From Eublepharis macularius (Eukaryota; Chordata; Lepidosauria; Squamata; Eublepharidae), in contig NC_072793.1 in NCBI RefSeq assembly GCF_028583425.1, positions 62,005,028 to 62,069,027 of the forward strand: DNA of 64,000 nt, given 5' to 3'. Within the stretch, counting starts at the first letter, position 1, and the number at the start of each line of letters is the position of its first letter. The position numbers were made by a program, and so were the translations under genes. The notes below the pieces were generated by a model that saw only the letters and a program-made list of their open reading frames with translations, was not told where the DNA came from and ran no database searches. Positions 10,501 to 21,910 of the stretch are shown here, piece after piece.

Positions 10501-13500
10501 TATTGCGAGGAGGAGACCCTCTAAGACAAAGGTAATAATAATCACCATCATATTTCACTCAAGGAGCTTGGGGTAGCTTACATAATTCTCCCCTTCTCCA
10601 TTTTTTTTTCATAAACACCTAATGAGGTGAACGTGAGTAGCCCAGTGTTCTTTCATGGCTAAGTAGGAATTTGAAATCTGATCTTTTTGGTTAAAGTTCA
10701 TCATTGTAACGACTATATCATGTTGGCTCTTGTCACAATATTTATTACTTATTAAACCTAAAACTAGATGCTGATTGTGCAAAAGTAGGTTTATAAAAAA
10801 GAGATGAACCTGGCTTCCACAAGGACAACACCAATAGGAAAAAGGCGACATAATTATTCCTTTGTAACTGGACACCTCAGTTACCAAATGTTGCACCTTC
10901 AGAGTTCCCAAAATGCTTGCTGTCAAGCTGCAGAGCTTTATCCTTGGCCACATAGCTCCTTGTTTACTTAGCCACTTGGCTTTTCCTCTTCTTTCTATTA
11001 TCATTTGTAAAATAACTTTGATAAGCTATTAGAGACCAAAGCAGCTGATGTTTTTCCTTACTGTTCCCAGTGCTTCCATTCCTCATGACCTTTTGGTTGG
11101 AGTCATCTTCCATCTGTGCAATCCCAATGGCTTTTGGAGTATTTTAACTAATTCAGAAGATAAGTTCATTTTATACTAGCTCATTTTCTATTATTATTAT
11201 TATTATTTTTAGGAAAACTGCTAAGGAAGGCTTGGCTGAGGGGGCCAGTAACATCACTGAGAGCCTGATGGGTATTAGCAGGATGATGTCTCAGCAGGTT
11301 CAGCAAAGTGAGGAGGCTATGCAGACTCTAGGTTAGTAAATCATTGTCTGTAGTGATTGACTGGATAATTACCATTGTATCAGTAAGGCCAGGGAAATGT
11401 GCTGGTGAATGACATTTAGTGCCTGTGTATGTGTTATGTGCTTCAAGTCGCTTCCAATTTCTGGCAACCCTATGAATGAAAGACCCCCCAAAAATGACCT
11501 TAGAGTGGCCCTAAGATGCAGGGGCTTCAAGCTTAGCAGTCTCTACTTTTGTATCAATGGCAATATCTGTTTTAAAAATTAACAGAGAAGAATGCTTGCT
11601 TCTGATGTAGAGATGCCTCAGATTATTGCTGTGATTGGTAACACACTTTCAGAAATACAGATGCATCTAACACCATGATAGTCAAACTTCCAGGGAACAT
11701 TTTCTACATCACCCCTCTGTGCATCAATCAGACTGCAGAGGATTCTGGAACAGGAAAGCTCTAAGACATAAATGTAGTTCATTTGGCATGCCCTCCAGGC
11801 CAGTGAGTCCTTGCCATCACCCATCTTGAACTGAGAAATATATCAAAATTCTCTGCATCTGCACATGACAAAGGAATATCAGGAGAGGAGGACAGGCATT
11901 GTTTTTCAGGGAAGCTTGATTACCACCTCTGATCTCACTGGGGAACTCCTGCTAAACCCACATGTTCCCTAGAACACTGATTGAAAGCCACTTTTCTAAA
12001 AAAGGAAAACATGTTTGTTAATAATCATTGGATTACATAAGAAATCCACTTTTAAACAATAAATCCAGCTTTATTGTAGGTTAGAGAATGGGTTTAAATT
12101 TATAGTCCACCCTCCTCGCGAGTGGGCTCAGGGCGGATTACAGCATACAAATAAATAAAACAGTAAAATCAAAGAATCACAAGATCCAAGTTCAGCGGCA
12201 TAAAACATAGCTCCACAAAATAAGTTCCCAGTATTCCAGGCTGAGATTCCCTTCACCCTTCCCTGCAAACCCATATAAATTACAACTGTTACGCAGTTGT
12301 AACTTTATAGCTTAAGTTATAGAAAGCAGTGTAAATAGCACTTATGAATGTGTGCGTGTGAGGGGGTCCCTAGGTGGTTAGAATGAGTAAGAGAACCCAA
12401 TTTGTTTGTTCTTTTTACCCATATCTCCATCTTGCTTCATTATGAATAGTAAATCAGATGATTCAAACCCTGTAGCTACTAATACACCATGTTTTTTAAA
12501 AAATACTTTTTCTACCTTGTCTAATCATAAGGGCTTTAGGCAGGTGACAACATATTTAAGGGACATAAAATTACCAGATGACAATTAATGACACTCCTCC
12601 CCCACCAATAATCTTAAAGCTCCATCAGCACAATTCTAGTCCAAATAAAATTTCAGCATTCTTCAAAAATAATAACATTCTATTTCTATACCGCCCTTCA
12701 GGACAACTTAACTCCCACTCAGAGTGGTTTACAAAGTATGTTGTTATTATCCCCACAATAATCACCCTGTGAGGTGGGTGGGGCTGAGAGAACTCTGAGA
12801 GAGCTGTGACTGACCCAAGGTCACCCAGCTGGCTTCAAGTGGAGGAGTGGGGAATCAAACCCATTTCTCCAGATTAGAGTCCTGCACTCTTAACCACTAC
12901 ACCAAAAAAGATTCATGGGGTTTAGAACTGAAAGTTAGAATTTGGCCTGATGGTTTCTCTTAGCCATTAAAACAATTTATCAGATCTGCTGACTAAATTA
13001 ACTATTTGTGTGTCATTCTGCAGTCTAACGTGCACCCTCTGGCTTTGTTTTGTGAGGGGGATGGAAAGAATGCAGTTTTCTCTCTTCCTTCTCCTTCCCA
13101 GGCTGAGGGCTGCCAGCAGCTTCTTTGTGTGTGCTTCTTCTCTTCTTAAGTGACAGTCTTGGCAGCTCCTTGGTTCCCTAACATCTGGTTGAAAGCACTT
13201 CCTCTTTGGCTGAGGCAGAGCTCACAAAGGTCACTTGACTTTAAAAAGGCCACCTGTACTTAATCTGCCATTAAAATATTACTGTTATGCAAAAAGTCAG
13301 AGAAGTCCTTTCTGTGAAATGCAATAAATAATTTTTTCTTGGACTCAGGAAGTCCTCTGTTATCTCTTAATGTGGCAAATAGCATTAGTCTTTCTTATAC
13401 CAGATAGATGAAAAAATAATCTGAATGGAAACTTGAATTGTGCAATAGTGTGATTGGTCATGTTGAATTTCCATTTCAGGCATAATATATTGATTCCACA

Positions 13501-14893
13501 AATCAATGACCTAAAAGATCTTTTGCTGGCCAAATATATAAAAATTGACCAGTTCTTTAGTTGCTGGCTTCAAAACATTTTGTCGAGTTTTTAAAATTTC
13601 CCTCAAACATATGAAAATGTCCAGCAATAATCTGCTCCAGCAACAGGGATGGGAGGGGATGTGTGTGTATTTTGATATTGCCATTGATGGGAAGTTGAGA
13701 TTAACAGGCTTGAAGTGGCAGTTCTGCAGAGGAGTTCCTTTTAGGACCACTTCTCACAAAGCATTTTGTTCTTGGTACTGATACCCAGGTACAAAATACA
13801 TGATCACATACTATGTCGATTACAATGAGTATGTGGATACCTTGTATAATTTTATGTTTCTGAAATCCTGGGCTGCTGATTACCCCTTTTTCTCTTCAGA
13901 GATGTACTGAACATCCAAGTCCCCTCTAGTAGGCCAGAGGAAAACCAATAGTTTTGAGGTGTGGAAATTAGAGCCTTAGGGGAAAAAATGGTAATGCCCA
14001 AACAAGTCCTTATCTACAAACTAAACCTTAAACTTTATTTCCCAAGAGTGTGTGTGTGTGTGCACACCAGAACATAAGAATGCACATTTTAAAATTTAAA
14101 AACATGACTGCCCAGTATAACTTCAGAACTGAACCAGCGCCACCGCCCCCCCCCCCCATCAGACCTCCCCTATTGCTTCCAGTTGTCCGCCAACCTCAGA
14201 AAGCACAGCAAGCTGCAGAGGGCGTGGGGAGGCAGGAACATTTGCTTCTGTGAGCGCAATTCTGGTTGCTCAAGGTATGAACTACCCCTGTGTTATATGC
14301 GGAGACTAGTAAACTATTAACACTAAATATACTTTCACCAATTATTTCTTCTCTACTTTGTCCCTTGGTATTATTCCATCTCATTTATTAGCTTTGCCCA
14401 CTCTATTTTTTTGTCTTGTAAGAATGGGCCAATGAAATGTCATTTGGGGTCTCAAATGAACCTCAAGAAACAGCAAAATGTTGTTTTTATCTAAAGCGTA
14501 CTCAGCATTCCTTAAGTGGAAAAGTTCTTCAGGTTTATTACCATGCCTTTGGGCCAGTTTACCTAGTATAATGTATGTTGCATTGGTTTTTTTCAAGATC
14601 ACACAAGACTCTCACAGTCTTTTTGCTTTTTGCCTGATTTGAAACACTTTGAGCTGAAATTTTACATGTTCTCAGAAATTTTGTGTTCTCTTTCAGTCAC
14701 TTCTTCACGAACCATCCTGGATGCAAATGAGGAATTTAAATCCATGTCTGGAACAATACAGTTGGGACGAAAGCTCATTACAAAATACAATCGCAGGGAA
14801 TTGACTGATAAACTGCTCATCTTCCTCGCCCTTGCTTTGTTTTTGGCCACAGTGCTTTACATCCTGAAGAAGAGACTTTTTCCCTTTTTGTAA
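4507..14893 (+). CDS. BNIP1: BNIP1 (SEC20), six coding exons
   Basis: Encodes a Golgi-to-ER SNARE that acts with syntaxin 18, USE1 and SEC22B on the ER membrane and has a BH3-like segment. Coding exons are 4507..4590, 6194..6286, 9324..9415, 10430..10531, 11213..11331 and 14697..14893. All introns are GT-AG. The total is 687 bases, or 228 residues plus stop, the same length I recall for human BNIP1. The N-terminal half (about 1-110) is helical. A BH3-like segment lies at 114-123 (LLRGGDPLRQ), with Pro at 120 where human has Leu. The SNARE region is roughly 130-198. A single tail anchor at about 203-219 (LLIFLALALFLATVLYI) is followed by the basic end KKRLFPFL. The last exon is almost identical to the human protein. 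The gene converges on NKX2-5, matching human synteny. Confidence 0.97.
5223..5305 (-). repeat. Amniote interspersed repeat with hammerhead-like core
   Basis: On the - strand this reads tctgaag, a short hairpin, then a GAAA-like box (ggaagc) and, further on, 'aaggtgccactggactc'. The same order is seen at 60744..60830. It is a copy of a repeat common in reptile genomes that I tentatively link to Penelope-like elements. It lies in BNIP1 intron 1, just after the CpG-rich zone. Confidence 0.5.
5828..6075 (+). mobile_element. tRNA-derived SINE
   Basis: Begins with 'ggtgtagtggttaag', a decayed A box, followed by 'ggatttaattcccc', a decayed B box. A body with 'ccagctgggtgacctt' follows, then a tail rich in ataata and gttgttatt. 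Related copies occur at 12667..12910 (-), 45327..45560 (-) and 55787..56348 (+). It lies in BNIP1 intron 1. Confidence 0.75.
6194..6286 (+). CDS. BNIP1: BNIP1 coding exon 2
   Basis: 31 codons, DIRDCMGPVSTLTELNAKVK to HLRLRIQ, bounded by ttttag and gtgagg, phase 0 at both ends. The match to human (DIRDCSGPLSALTELNTKVK) is strong. Confidence 0.95.
7020..7100 (+). repeat. LINE 3' tail fragment
   Basis: 'ctgccttgagtcccaatgag' followed by 'ggactataaat' resembles the 3' ends of the CR1/L2-type LINEs at 21850..21910 and 29220..29285. Only the tail is present. It lies in BNIP1 intron 2. Confidence 0.5.
7470..7700 (+). repeat. Old interspersed repeat, family unsure
   Basis: The words 'acagatggctgtccatcctc' and 'attggttcattggttgaac' recall an ancient amniote repeat. 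Copy quality is poor and no ends can be set. It contains a poly-C run near 7597..7609. Confidence 0.3.
8070..8690 (+). mobile_element. CR1/L2-type LINE fragment (RT)
   Basis: Broken reverse-transcriptase sequence in several frames: 'GCHQYVHD' (decayed form of the catalytic HQYADD), 'VRWLKGNLLKLDPNKIEVELIG', and 'LTSRLDYCNALYIGLP' near 8590. The same motifs appear at 20800..21910 and 27640..29285. The copy lacks the N-terminal RT, the endonuclease and the 3' end. It lies in BNIP1 intron 2. Confidence 0.7.
9324..9415 (+). CDS. BNIP1: BNIP1 coding exon 3
   Basis: ELEQMAKEQDKESEKQ to HKKQML plus two bases of a split Ser codon. Bounded by cttag and gtaagt. Nearly identical to human over this helix. 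Confidence 0.96.
10430..10531 (+). CDS. BNIP1: BNIP1 coding exon 4 (BH3-like)
   Basis: Completes Ser90, then NQTAWRKANLACKIAIDN, then LLRGGDPLRQ and two bases of Arg124. Bounded by tttcag and gtaata. It carries the BH3-like segment. The conserved first Leu (114) and Asp119 are kept, but Pro120 replaces the human Leu, which could bend the helix. Confidence 0.95.
11213..11331 (+). CDS. BNIP1: BNIP1 coding exon 5 (SNARE helix)
   Basis: Completes Arg124, then KTAKEGLAEGASNITESLMG, ISRMMSQQVQQSEEAMQTL and the first base of Val164. Bounded by tttttag and gttagt. It encodes the first half of the SNARE heptad region. Confidence 0.95.
11420..11530 (-). repeat. BovB/RTE-type 3' end fragment
   Basis: 'gcttcaagtcgcttccaatt' and 'ctggcaaccctatgaatgaa' are the inverted form of the BovB/RTE tail (consensus near GTCGCxATxAGTCGGxAxCGACTTGA). 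Only the tail is present, which may also be a Sauria-type SINE tail. Confidence 0.5.
12080..12160 (-). repeat. LINE 3' end fragment
   Basis: 'tttatagtccaccctcctcg' followed by 'gggctcagggcggattac' is the inverted form of the CR1/L2-type tail ('..gactataaat'). It lies in BNIP1 intron 5. Confidence 0.45.
12667..12910 (-). mobile_element. tRNA-derived SINE
   Basis: Inverted copy of the family at 5828..6075. Landmarks are 'ccgcccttcaggacaactta', 'ctcagagtggtttacaaag', 'ggtcacccagctggcttcaa' and 'cttaaccactacacca'. The copy appears close to full length. Confidence 0.75.
14697..14893 (+). CDS. BNIP1: BNIP1 last coding exon (SNARE end, tail anchor)
   Basis: Completes Val164, then TSSRTILDANEEFKSMSGTI, QLGRKLITKYNRRELTDK, the membrane anchor and RLFPFL, with stop TAA at 14891..14893. 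The acceptor is ctttcag at 14690..14696. Only Ile for Val near the end of the anchor separates it from the human sequence as I recall it. Confidence 0.97.
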
Positions 14894-15064
14894 AATTCTC
14901 AAGGGAGGGGAGGAAGTATGAATGTGAGGCAAATAGGATGGGAGAATTTATGATAAGGATCTGACTCTGTTCTAACAAAGGAAAGGTTCGAGGAGACAGG
15001 ATTTCGTGCTGTATAAACAAAAGGTAAGCTTACTTTACATGAGCTTAATGAGGTACAGGTTGAG

Positions 15065-15067
<3 letters not shown>

Positions 15068-15106
<39 letters not shown>
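15068..15106. repeat. (GA)n microsatellite
   Basis: About 19 pure GA units, 0.17 kb after the BNIP1 stop and therefore probably in its 3' UTR. Likely polymorphic. Confidence 0.9.
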
Positions 15107-15108
<2 letters not shown>

Positions 15109-16924
15109 GTCCAGCAGGGGACAAGTGCAGGTCAGATGCTCTTAAGAGTGGCAGGCGTCAGTTTTAAACTGGACGGTGGGAGGCATATTCATCCCATCAG
15201 AGTATGGGTCATATGTTTCGCTTCCTTCCTCTGTTTAGAAGATATGGTGATCTAAATTAAGAAAGGCATGAGAGAATTGGGAAGAAACTGCTGCAAATTC
15301 ATTCAGACACATTCCTCCACTAACCTCTGTTTGGATCCAGAAAGAGCTGGGAGTCTTATGCTAAGTAAAAAATAATAATAATAATAAAATGGATTAAAGA
15401 GGGAAGCATCTTACTTTTGCTTCTTTTATACTGCCTTTTGAATTCCACTTCAGTTAATTCCAGATGTGAAAGAGCAGTATGGTTACAAAATCCATATCTA
15501 ATTGTGTGTCCTAGTACTTCCATTTTTATGAAATCTGAGTTTGGGAAGTTTCTTGTGCTTCATTCCAGTTTTTGCTTTGGTGGCCTAATGTTGATCTCTG
15601 GGTAGAAAAGTATATTGCTGAGAATTTCTTTTACTGAAACTTCCGTATTCTTTTTCTGTTGCTCTTCTAATATAAGATACATAAAATGAGGTTTCGGAGC
15701 TGGGGTATGTACCATCCCCTCCCAGGGGTGCAGCTCTTCATCAGTGTATAGCTTAATGCATAGGAGGGGACCCACATTACAGCTCTAGAGCCCCTTTCCC
15801 CCTTTCCCCCTCCCCATTGATCCTTGGCAGGGTATGCATTGTGTCAGGCCTGTGACAACATACATCATGCATGCTGGCTGGATACTTCACTTGAAGCACA
15901 AATGACCTGCTCTGTAGGGACCTGGAAAGAGCAGGGCCACTGGATCCTTCTGTGAGAGGCAAGGAAAGTCTTCTCATTGCAGATAGTGGCTAAGCATATT
16001 GTCACAAACTCAGCATGGTGGGAACCTGCTCGAGGAATGGCAGTGTGAAAGGTCTCTATGGGTATTTCTGCTCTCCATTGGTTCAGAGGTGCACTAGAGG
16101 AAGATGTTGGATAGTGCTTCAGGATTTGGTTTGGTAATGTGAAAGTATCCCTCATGACATATGAGGGAACTTTTCTGTTATCAAACAATGTATAGTTTTT
16201 ATTCCAAAGCATTTGAAACTATTAAAGCACTTCACATCATACTCCTTTCAAATAGCAGAGCAATTCTTTTCCTCTATTAGTGTGTTTCTTTGGGATTTTT
16301 CAAGTGGCGTTGACCAAAACACCAAAGCACAAGTGCAAATCACTATTTTGTATGCTATTCTTTGATGGTGCAATGTATTTATTAAAAACAAACAAAGGCA
16401 ATTTCCCTCGCATTTTCTATTCTTTTCTAATAGTGCTTATCTTGAAATTGCCTTGAAATTGTGTGTATTCAAGTATCTTTGTCTTCTGTATTGTTTGTAT
16501 TTGTAGCTGAAAAACACACTTTTGGTTCCCTTCCCCTCTAAGAATCAAATTGGAAACTGAAATGAAACTAATCTTCAGCGCCACTTTATCTTGTCAGACC
16601 TAAACAATATTGACATTATAATATGGTGTCTTACATAAAGTCAAACAGATCAATTGCTGACTCTGTACCTGTCAGCTAGAATTGTTACATATGATGAACT
16701 ATGTTCTCGCGGTTTTCATGCAAAAATTGCTGAAGGTTACACATGGGTTCTCACTGAACCATCTCTCTTCCTAATCTTACCTATCTCAAATTCAGCTTCG
16801 ATTGCTATGTTGTATGGATGGCCCAAACTAGTCCATGTTGTTTAAAAGCTGGAATACATTAAAAATAATAATTCTAGATATTTAAATGTGTGTTAATGCA
16901 ATCAGTTAAGTAAGAGTTTTTACA

Positions 16925-17150
16925 TATTTAATTTATTTACTTTGTTTATACCCTGCCTTTTCCCCCACTAGGGACCCAAGTGGCTTATATGTTCTTCTCT
17001 ATTTTTTCTTCACAATACCACTGTAACTAGAGTGTGTGTGTCTTGGCCTAAGGTCACCCAGGAAGCTTCCATGGCAGGGTAGGAATTCGGACCTGGATCT
17101 CCCAGATCCTAGCCAACACTAACCCCTATACCACACTGGCTGTCTCTCAT
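16925..17150 (-). mobile_element. tRNA-derived SINE, second type
   Basis: Inverted. It ends with 'accccctataccacactggct' (inverse of the 'ccagtgtggtatagtggtta' A-box start) and contains 'cggacctggatctcccagat' and 'cttccatggcaggg'. This head differs from the 5828 family. Relatives lie at 40600..40860, 44490..44650 and 57310..57530 (-) and 50372..50590 (+). Confidence 0.65.
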
Positions 17151-17999
17151 GAATGGGACCTCATATTTCCATCTTGGATTAGCACTGGGCATAGAGTGGA
17201 GTCTGTTGGCTGGAGACGACCCTAGCTTTAATGAAACAGGTGTGCCAGAATTGTAGCCCAACACTAACCATTATGCTGCAGTGACTCTCACATTGCCTCT
17301 TAAGATCCAGATGCCATATATGTGCTTCCAGCGTTACTATGGCCCTGTTTATTGTATGATACCTTCACCATTTTGAATGATTATATGCCTTTTAAAGCCT
17401 TGGAAATTGATACTTTTGATTATCTGAGTACGGCATTATTTTCTAAAAACAGAATGGATTATACTTAATCCAGTGAATGCTTTCTATACTCAGTCTATAG
17501 CAATCTTTTAAATACAAGCTAAAAGTTTTAGTCTTGTAATAAGAAGGTTGAGGATCAAGCAACAAATGAATATTCTTATCTGTTCAGAAGCTAGTAATGT
17601 ACTTGTGTGAGCGTGAGTGCATGCATATACTGTGAAGGAATACCTAATATACCCTGAATGGCACATGAGGTATATTTTTGGAGTATATTCTGTCCAACAG
17701 TCATTGTTGCCTAATATCTCAACTAGCTGGTCTAGTTGAGGAACAGCAACTTTCTTCCTGCTCCTTTCCGATTCCCTCTTTTTTGCTTATTTGTCTTGCT
17801 TCCTGTATGAACTCAGAGGACTGGACTGTGAATTCACAGAGTTCAGTTGCTCGTAGCCACATGATTTATGTTTAGGAGCTCTTCCGGATAATTTTACCAC
17901 CCAGATAATGTGTTTGCCTTTCTAAGTGTTAAAAGGGTTTTTTGTAACTGCTTATGTTTTATTGTTAAAGATGAAGGAAAATTTCAATAAATGATTGGT

Positions 18000-20700
18000 T
18001 TTTTAAAAAGAGAATTTGATTTATACTATATTCAGTGTAATCTAATACCTACCATTTCAAGTTGTGCGTAGTTAAGATTGCTTAACATGGAATATTTACT
18101 TATTTGCAATTGAAATTAGGAGAGCTATAGAATAAGAAGAATTTTTTTCCAAGATTGGAAATCTGTTTGTATGGCATGAGGCACAGATAGTTCTGTTTTG
18201 AATTAATCTGCAGCCAGAGAGTGTGATTTGATGTTTGTTTCCACAGGATAGCACTTCAGTACTCATTTTATGTAGCTTTTACATCCTAGCTTATAGCAGC
18301 TGAATATGCATAAGAAAAACAATCTTGATGTTTTAAAGCAAAATTCCTGTAGATGGCAACATGCACTGCATCTGCAGTAACACTGTAATATGTTTATCTG
18401 GCCTTGCAGACTCTGCTTTACAATCCTTACCTCATTTGTCATTTAACAATTAACGTATTAAGTAGGCATTGATTATTCCTGTTCTTATTGATTGAGCTGA
18501 GGCTATCAGGGCTGTGTATATTTTACAGTGTTACCTCAGTACAGAATTCAGTTCTGTGAAAATGGCAGCTTTCATTCATTTGTGCATTAAACATATTTCT
18601 GCCAAGATAACTTGGGAAGTTACTGTGGTGCAAGGGGCTGAAGTGTAGGGTGTAGATATGTGAAATTCAAGATCAAACTGTTACTGGGTTATGAAGCTCC
18701 CTAGAGATGATCTCTCACCCTAGCCGTAACTCACAGGGTTGTAGTGGGGCCAGAAATGCTGCAGTAGCATCTTGTAGAAGAATGATGTATAAATGCAGCA
18801 ATCAATCAATCAAAGTATGTGGGTAATGCCAGGTGAGTTTCATAAGATGGGGTGAATTGGGGAGGAGATTGCTGAGTAGGTTTTGCAAGTGGTGAGGTCC
18901 TCAGCCTCTTAGTTCCGCTCTGTTGCTAGCAGCAAAAGAAGAAAGCATGCTAATATGCAAACTTGTTCAAACTGAATGATGTATAAGGGACACTGGATTC
19001 TGCTTTTCTTGACACACAACATACAGTCTTGACATGCCCAGGCATTCATTGCTGAGTTGCAGTTTAAAATCATTTCTCTCCAAGTCCAATGTTCTAATGG
19101 ACAACATGCAGTTCTCTAGGCAGAGCTGTCGCAGAGTTCTGGTAGGCATACTCATTTCATGAAATAAATGTACTGTGCGCTTGCTTTCTGCTATGTGTCA
19201 TATAGTATATATGTTCCAAGCTTGTCCACAGATAACTATGCTGGCAGCGACAGATACCGTCTTGCCCTAAGTGAGATGGTCAAGGATGTTGCTTAGGTTA
19301 TTCATCCCTTACGCCGGCAAAATATATTTGCACCAAAAATATGGTTGGCATAAGGAGAGCAAGCTGTATCCTGCCTCAAGACAATGACTTACGCAGAGAA
19401 AGAATATAAATAACATTAAAATGAGCTGAAGATAGGGAGAATGTGCTTATGAGAGGGAAATGCTTTCCACATTAAGTAGCTATCCCCAAACGGGAGGGTG
19501 ATTTCATCGCTGCTGTGTTTCTAAAAATGTCCTTGTCAAATGTGCACGGTGGCTGTCACCTGCCAAGTGGTCCAGCCATGTGTGCCAGCTGGGAGAAGAC
19601 TGGGCAAGGCTGACTGGAATCCTTGGGAGCTGAGAATAGCCAAGCTGCAGATGCAAACTTGCCTGTGCATTGTGCACATGCCTCTTGAAAACAGAGAGGA
19701 GAAGCCAGGTGGGCCACTCTGTGTCCTCTGCTGTTTATTTTAACTAACAGTCAGCCCCGAGTCTCCTGCATCCAAAGACCAAGTCCATAGAGAAAGGCAC
19801 ATCCCTTGGAGACTTGCCCAAGCCTACTCATGTTTTTGAAGGCGCATACAGTGTTTACTCTTCTTCAGCCTGGCTTCTAGTGTCTGAGACTAAAATAGTG
19901 GTAGGTTTAGGTTATAATTTGTCAGGATTTATCTGCATTCCAGCTTTATTCCATACATGTTGCTTGGAAATAAACCTTGCAGAGCTGGGGAGGGGGGAGG
20001 TTACTTTCAGGTAACAATGCCTAAGAATATAGTCTTTACTCAGAATTAAACCCTGCTGATTGCAATAGAACTTACTCTCAAGTAGCTGTGTTTAGGATTA
20101 TAGCGTTAATCTTTTCCTGGCCTCCAGTTGGATACTCAGTTTCTCCACTTCCGGCATCTTTTTGTTATAAAGTAGGTTAGCAATTTGAATAAATGTAGTC
20201 TAGCAATGCTATAAAAACCAGCCATTCTGATGAGTGGTACTAATTTCAAAACAATAGCTATGATCTTTGTGTAGAAAGACACAACACAAGCAATGTTAAG
20301 CCCCTTTAAATCTCATTCCAGTGTAAGAATTAAGTATGTTACATTCTCCCACCAAAATTTTAGGATATAACAATACTTAACTTTGGTTTGGTCACTCCTA
20401 GAGTTTGGGTTCCCTCCTTCCCAGCTCTAAGTTAAGTGACTAGATGTCTGAAAAAGTTGGTTATCTCTTTTCCATGCATGCAAATGCCAGACTACATTTT
20501 TGATGCTTTGTGAAATACCAAGCATATTGTTTTAGCATGACAGATAACTTGTGCATATAACATGGCCTCAATACGCAGATCATTACTTTGTTATTTAGAG
20601 TTAGTCTCTCTCATTGAGGCTTAAAGCAGATTACACAGTGTAGCTTAATACAAACAGTGCCTTGGACATTCAATTAACAATATAACAGGGTATAGTTAAT
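18000..20700. other. Intergenic DNA, no gene seen
   Basis: AT-rich, with no conserved frame. There are two repeat traces: 18717..18820 looks like a decayed SINE 3' half ending in (caat)n, and 20025..20105 ('tctcaagtagctgtgtttagg') looks like a short squamate repeat seen again near 53270 and 58780. Everything else is unassigned. Confidence 0.45.
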
Positions 20701-20702
20701 AG

Positions 20703-20790
20703 TAGGGATGTGCGCTTTGGGTATCCGATTTGGGGGAAATGCCCGAATCGGACCCGATCCGTAAAGATTCGGGAGTTCCAAATCGGGGCC
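20703..20790. repeat. Fragment of a 'gggatgtgc' repeat
   Basis: Starts 'agggatgtgcgctttggg' and contains partly self-complementary words (gaatcgg, gattcggg, aaatcgggg). It resembles the end of a short non-autonomous DNA element common in squamates, cut off where the LINE fragment begins. Confidence 0.35.
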
Positions 20791-20799
20791 AACATGCAG

Positions 20800-21910
20800 A
20801 TAGATCCAGGAGGAGCAACAAAGAAGCTTGGCCTTTGTCTACATTCAGATCATAGCTGTGATCAAATGGCTGAAAGCAAACAAATTGAAACTGAACCTGG
20901 ATAAGATGGAAATGATAGTTGGGAAGGCAGAGATTTTGAAGGACAAGATCTTGTGCTTCCCATTTTTGATGGGATTCAACTGACCCTCAGTTAAGAGCCT
21001 AGGAGTTATACTGGACCCAGTACTGCCACTAAGGAAACAAGTTAATGGAGCTACAAAAAATGATTTCTACGAACTCAGTCTAGAATGGAAGATGCCCCCT
21101 TACCTTGACACAGCCCGTCTTGCCACCTGGATCCATGCCATGGTAACAGCAAAATTTGACTACTGTAATGCATTGTATTAAACTGGAGAATCCAGTTGGT
21201 TCAGAATACTTGGTTATTATTGAGAGCCGGGAGGAGTATGAATATTACTGCCATTCTGCACTCACTCCATTGGCTACCTATCAGCTACCAGGCTCAATTC
21301 AAGGTATTGGCTATCACATACAAAGCTCTTCATGGCATTTGTCCATTTTATCCACTGGACTGCCTCTTCTTATGTTCCACCATGGCAGCTTTGCTCATCT
21401 GAATAGAGCTTTCTACAAGTGCTTATAGGCAAAAAGCTGCCCGTCCATGTGCATTTTCTGTGGTGGCCCCGACCCTATGGGATGGCCTACCTGAAGAGGT
21501 CAAGAAAACTCCCGCTCTCCCGGCTTTCTGAAAAGAATGCAAAACTCTATGATTCAAGAAAGCTTTTTAATCACACGGGAGGGCTGCATTTTAAGGAAGT
21601 GGTCTCAAAGAGATGCATCAGTAAAGAGAGAGAGACTAGATATTACTATTATGTACTATCTGTTTCTGTATGATCCTGCTGGATAATTTCTCTTGTTTAG
21701 TATGACAGTCTTAGAATTGCTTATGATCTTTTTTACCATTTCTTGAACTCTCTATTGGATTCTCGCTTGGTTTAAATGTTTGCAAATTTTTATTTATATA
21801 CCTTATTACAATGCTTATTGAAATGTTTTCGAAATTAACTGTAATGACTCACAATGTGTAATTCATCTTAAATCTCAGTGAGAAAGGCAGATTATAGAGA
21901 ACATAAATAT
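20800..21910 (+). mobile_element. CR1/L2-type LINE fragment (RT C-terminus and tail)
   Basis: Several frames hold 'ITAILHSLHWLPISYQAQFK' and 'VLAITYKALHGICPFY', typical of the thumb region of CR1/L2-type reverse transcriptases. Upstream is a decayed 'DQMAESKQIETEPG'. The 3' end near 21880 reads 'gagaaaggcagattataga', like the copy ending at 29285. Many stops and shifts make it long dead. Confidence 0.75.

Larger units (their letters stand above)
14894..17995 (+). other. BNIP1: BNIP1 3' UTR and flank, end uncertain
   Basis: No open frame with a recognisable domain follows the stop. Two possible poly(A) signals are AATAAA at 15383..15388, inside an aat repeat, and AATAAA at 17986..17991, followed by a T/G-rich stretch. 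The second has the better downstream element, but the distance (3.1 kb) is long. The stretch includes a (GA)n run and a SINE, listed separately. Confidence 0.4.

Noticed and set aside
15383-15388. AATAAA as the BNIP1 poly(A) signal
   Set aside because: It falls inside an (aat)n run and has no clear downstream T/G-rich element, so it is mentioned only as a candidate.
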